From Acanthosepion pharaonis (taxonomy: Eukaryota > Mollusca > Cephalopoda > Sepiida > Sepiidae), in the NCBI GenBank assembly GCA_903632075.3, contig CAHIKZ030004282.1, positions 2,199,130-2,263,129 on the forward strand: a stretch of 64,000 nucleotides of DNA, written 5' to 3'. Each line of letters starts with the position of its first letter. Positions within the stretch are counted from its first letter, which is position 1. The translations under genes were made by a program, and so were the position numbers. The notes under the pieces are model-generated. The model saw only the letters and a program-made list of their open reading frames with translations, had not been told where the DNA came from and made no database searches. Below, one piece after another: positions 62,199-64,000 of this stretch.

Positions 62199-64000
62199 CA
62201 ATATTTATTGTTATATATACAAACAAATGTGGCACATGGCCAAAAAAGGGGGATTGGGGAATGACGGTCATCTTCTGTCTTTAATCTAAAACTTAGCTAG
62301 TTACAAACACTGACCCAAACATGCCAACAATACTCCAGTCACCAAAACATCACATTCACTCCTACCTTTCTTACTACGTCCACCATAATACCTCAGTTTC
62401 TCTATGACGTCCTACCTAGTCCCCATATATACAAATATTGTTCATGGGGGGAGGGTCATAAAATAACAAATTTCTTAAAAAATCCCCAAATGTGTATTTA
62501 CAAATTGCATTAACTATTTACAAAAAAAACTAAACAAAACTGAGTTAGTAATAAAACCCCCCACAAACTATGAATGTGGCAGAAATGTCAGTTAACCAGA
62601 CGAAATCGATGGGACTAAGAAAATAAGTACACATTCAAACCATCAGGCATTCACACAAACACTCACTCATTCATACACAACAACAAATACGAAAAAACAC
62701 ACCCGAAACGAAAAGGCGTCCCGCATCCACCAGAGAACCGACATCACTAACCACCTAACGAGGGAGGGGATGGGGAATTAAACAAAAGTAAAAATAGGGA
62801 CAGAAATAAAAGGACCAATGAGCTTACATACCCTAGCTAAGTTAAACGGGAAAAGAAAAGGAAAAACTAAATAAAACAAAAACCTAGTCTAACCTAATAA
62901 TTGGGTGGGTTGCCAAAGTTCCACCCTGTTAGGACAATATTCTGTGCCTAACCGACATCTAAATGCCACTCAAGGTCAGCCCCTTTCACTCTACACATTC
63001 GCGCAAGATTCACCCACCTTTTGGCGAATTCTGATGATGGGAGCCGCCGTTTTTCCGTCCTAATCTTGACTTTAAGCTGATGCCTAAAAGTACAAGATTA
63101 GTTGGGAAGAGGTGAACTTCTCGCCATCATAAAATCCTTCTGTCGCGTCGTCCAAATCACGACTCGCATAACCCCTAGTAAGCAACAGAACACATAGTGT
63201 TCAGCCTTCGTCAATTGTGCGATACCACATTGCTACAAACAGAACTGGCTTCCAGGACAAAAAACTTTCCCTGCAACATGCGAACCATGAGGCCTTCAAC
63301 GAAATTGCACAACGGCACTACCGCACTGCACTGAAAAAAAGGCGTGACCAATGGTCTCGACATTCCAGTACAGCGACGACAGTTTGGATATTTCTCCAAG
63401 CCTGCTGAACAAAGTCTTTTTGCCGACCCAGAGGCCCCCACGAATCATCAGCCAGGTGAGTGATGCCTCATCGTTATTGAGACATTTCAACCCGGGCGCC
63501 CAAGGCCATATCGAGCGAGCCTCCTGCTTCGTAAGACCGAGCTCGTCGATCCAGATCATCTTGAACGGCCCCCTAACTAACACACGATATAATGCCTTAC
63601 GTGACAACGCTTGGGCGTCGGGAGGCCAACCGACGACCGCAAGAGGAGCTTCAAAGCGACGACATTCACGATAGAAGGAGCACTCGCCACGAGGAGTACG
63701 ACCGGCCTCCTCCTCGCACGAGTGCACACTTCTCAGGGATGGGAAATGTTTACGGACATCTTCTTTCCAAAAGGTGCCCCTCCCATCCAAACCGCGACAC
63801 ATTCGGTCGAGAAAGGTAATGCGGCATATATTGACGAATCTCAATGCTAGGCATTTCCCAGACCGCCCTCAGAGGGATGAAGGCAACAGATCTCGCGAGA
63901 TGCCATGTGGGACTTGCCTCTCCACAAGAAAGAGAACAAGGCCTTGACTAACGATGTTAGTCGGGCACACGGAGTGGAAGCACAGAAAGACGGTAGAGGA
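62199..64000 (-). mobile_element. Tx1-like LINE, copy 4 (3' part, cut by window end)
   Basis: It begins with CAATATTTATTGTT at 62199 and follows copies 2 and 3 through the 3' UTR (62199-62947) into ORF2, leaving the window inside the region just downstream of the reverse transcriptase. The array therefore continues to the right. Confidence 0.92.
62948..64000 (-). pseudogene. LINE ORF2, copy 4: C-terminal part (frameshifted, incomplete)
   Basis: Stop at 62948-62950. A 182-codon frame (63844-63296) reads RITFLDRMCRGLD to WIDELGLTKQEARSIWPWAP. It carries more small indels than the other copies (GGCAT instead of GTAGCAT at about 63822; GGGAGG; GTCGTTGTGCG at about 63217), with the finger region split. 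No catalytic residues lie within the window. Confidence 0.8.

Overview
This is a stretch of animal nuclear DNA with no host protein-coding gene, rRNA or true tRNA gene that I can support. The sequence is AT-rich, carries dozens of long (TA)n, (TG)n and (GATA)n microsatellites, and is packed with fragments of several retroelement and DNA-transposon families and tRNA-derived SINEs. That mix suits a repeat-rich invertebrate. A cephalopod mollusc such as Octopus is my best guess, but it is an inference from the repeat landscape, not a proof.

Positions 1-41000 are a graveyard of old repeats. The best-preserved is a Penelope-like element (about 4140-6770, + strand). It has remnants of a reverse transcriptase and a GIY-YIG endonuclease, and it is followed by a well-formed type I hammerhead ribozyme (6724-6766). 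The region also holds 3' ends of an RTE-like LINE (8950-9300, 17455-18195, 33460-33960), many short 3' ends of a second CR1/Jockey-like LINE family, a third LINE fragment (23340-23790), Tc1/mariner pieces (7833-8245, 8425-8650, 22130-22400, 29066-29187), two non-autonomous DNA elements with clear terminal inverted repeats (9704-10035 and 21487-21877), at least ten copies of one tRNA-derived SINE family, and a different tRNA-headed repeat with a degenerate hammerhead-like core. Several repeats occur as head-to-head inverted pairs.

Positions 41007-64000 are quite different: GC-richer and young, made of a head-to-tail tandem array of one LINE of the L1/Tx1 type, all on the - strand. The array has a 5'-truncated piece (41007-41270), three full-length copies (41336-48188, 48189-55196, 55197-62198) and the 3' part of a fourth cut by the window edge (62199-64000). 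Each full unit is about 6.85-7.0 kb and directly abuts the next. In sense order a unit has a hairpin-rich leader, ORF1 (coiled N-terminus, CCHC zinc knuckle, Pro/Ser-rich tail), an 11-nt gap, ORF2 (AP-type endonuclease, reverse transcriptase with YADD, C-terminal zinc finger) and a 3' UTR ending in a near-palindrome with AATAAA but no poly(A). The copies look nearly identical except for one sharply bounded block in the ORF1 tail, where copy 2 differs from copies 1 and 3. All copies carry frameshifts at different places, mostly in homopolymers, so either the copies have just died or the assembly contains indel errors.

The most noteworthy items are the spacer-free LINE array with differing junctions and a mosaic ORF1, the hammerhead ribozyme linked to the Penelope-like element, the tRNA-plus-hammerhead-like repeat in inverted pairs, and an interleaved duplication between 34.7-35.5 kb and 40.1-41.0 kb.
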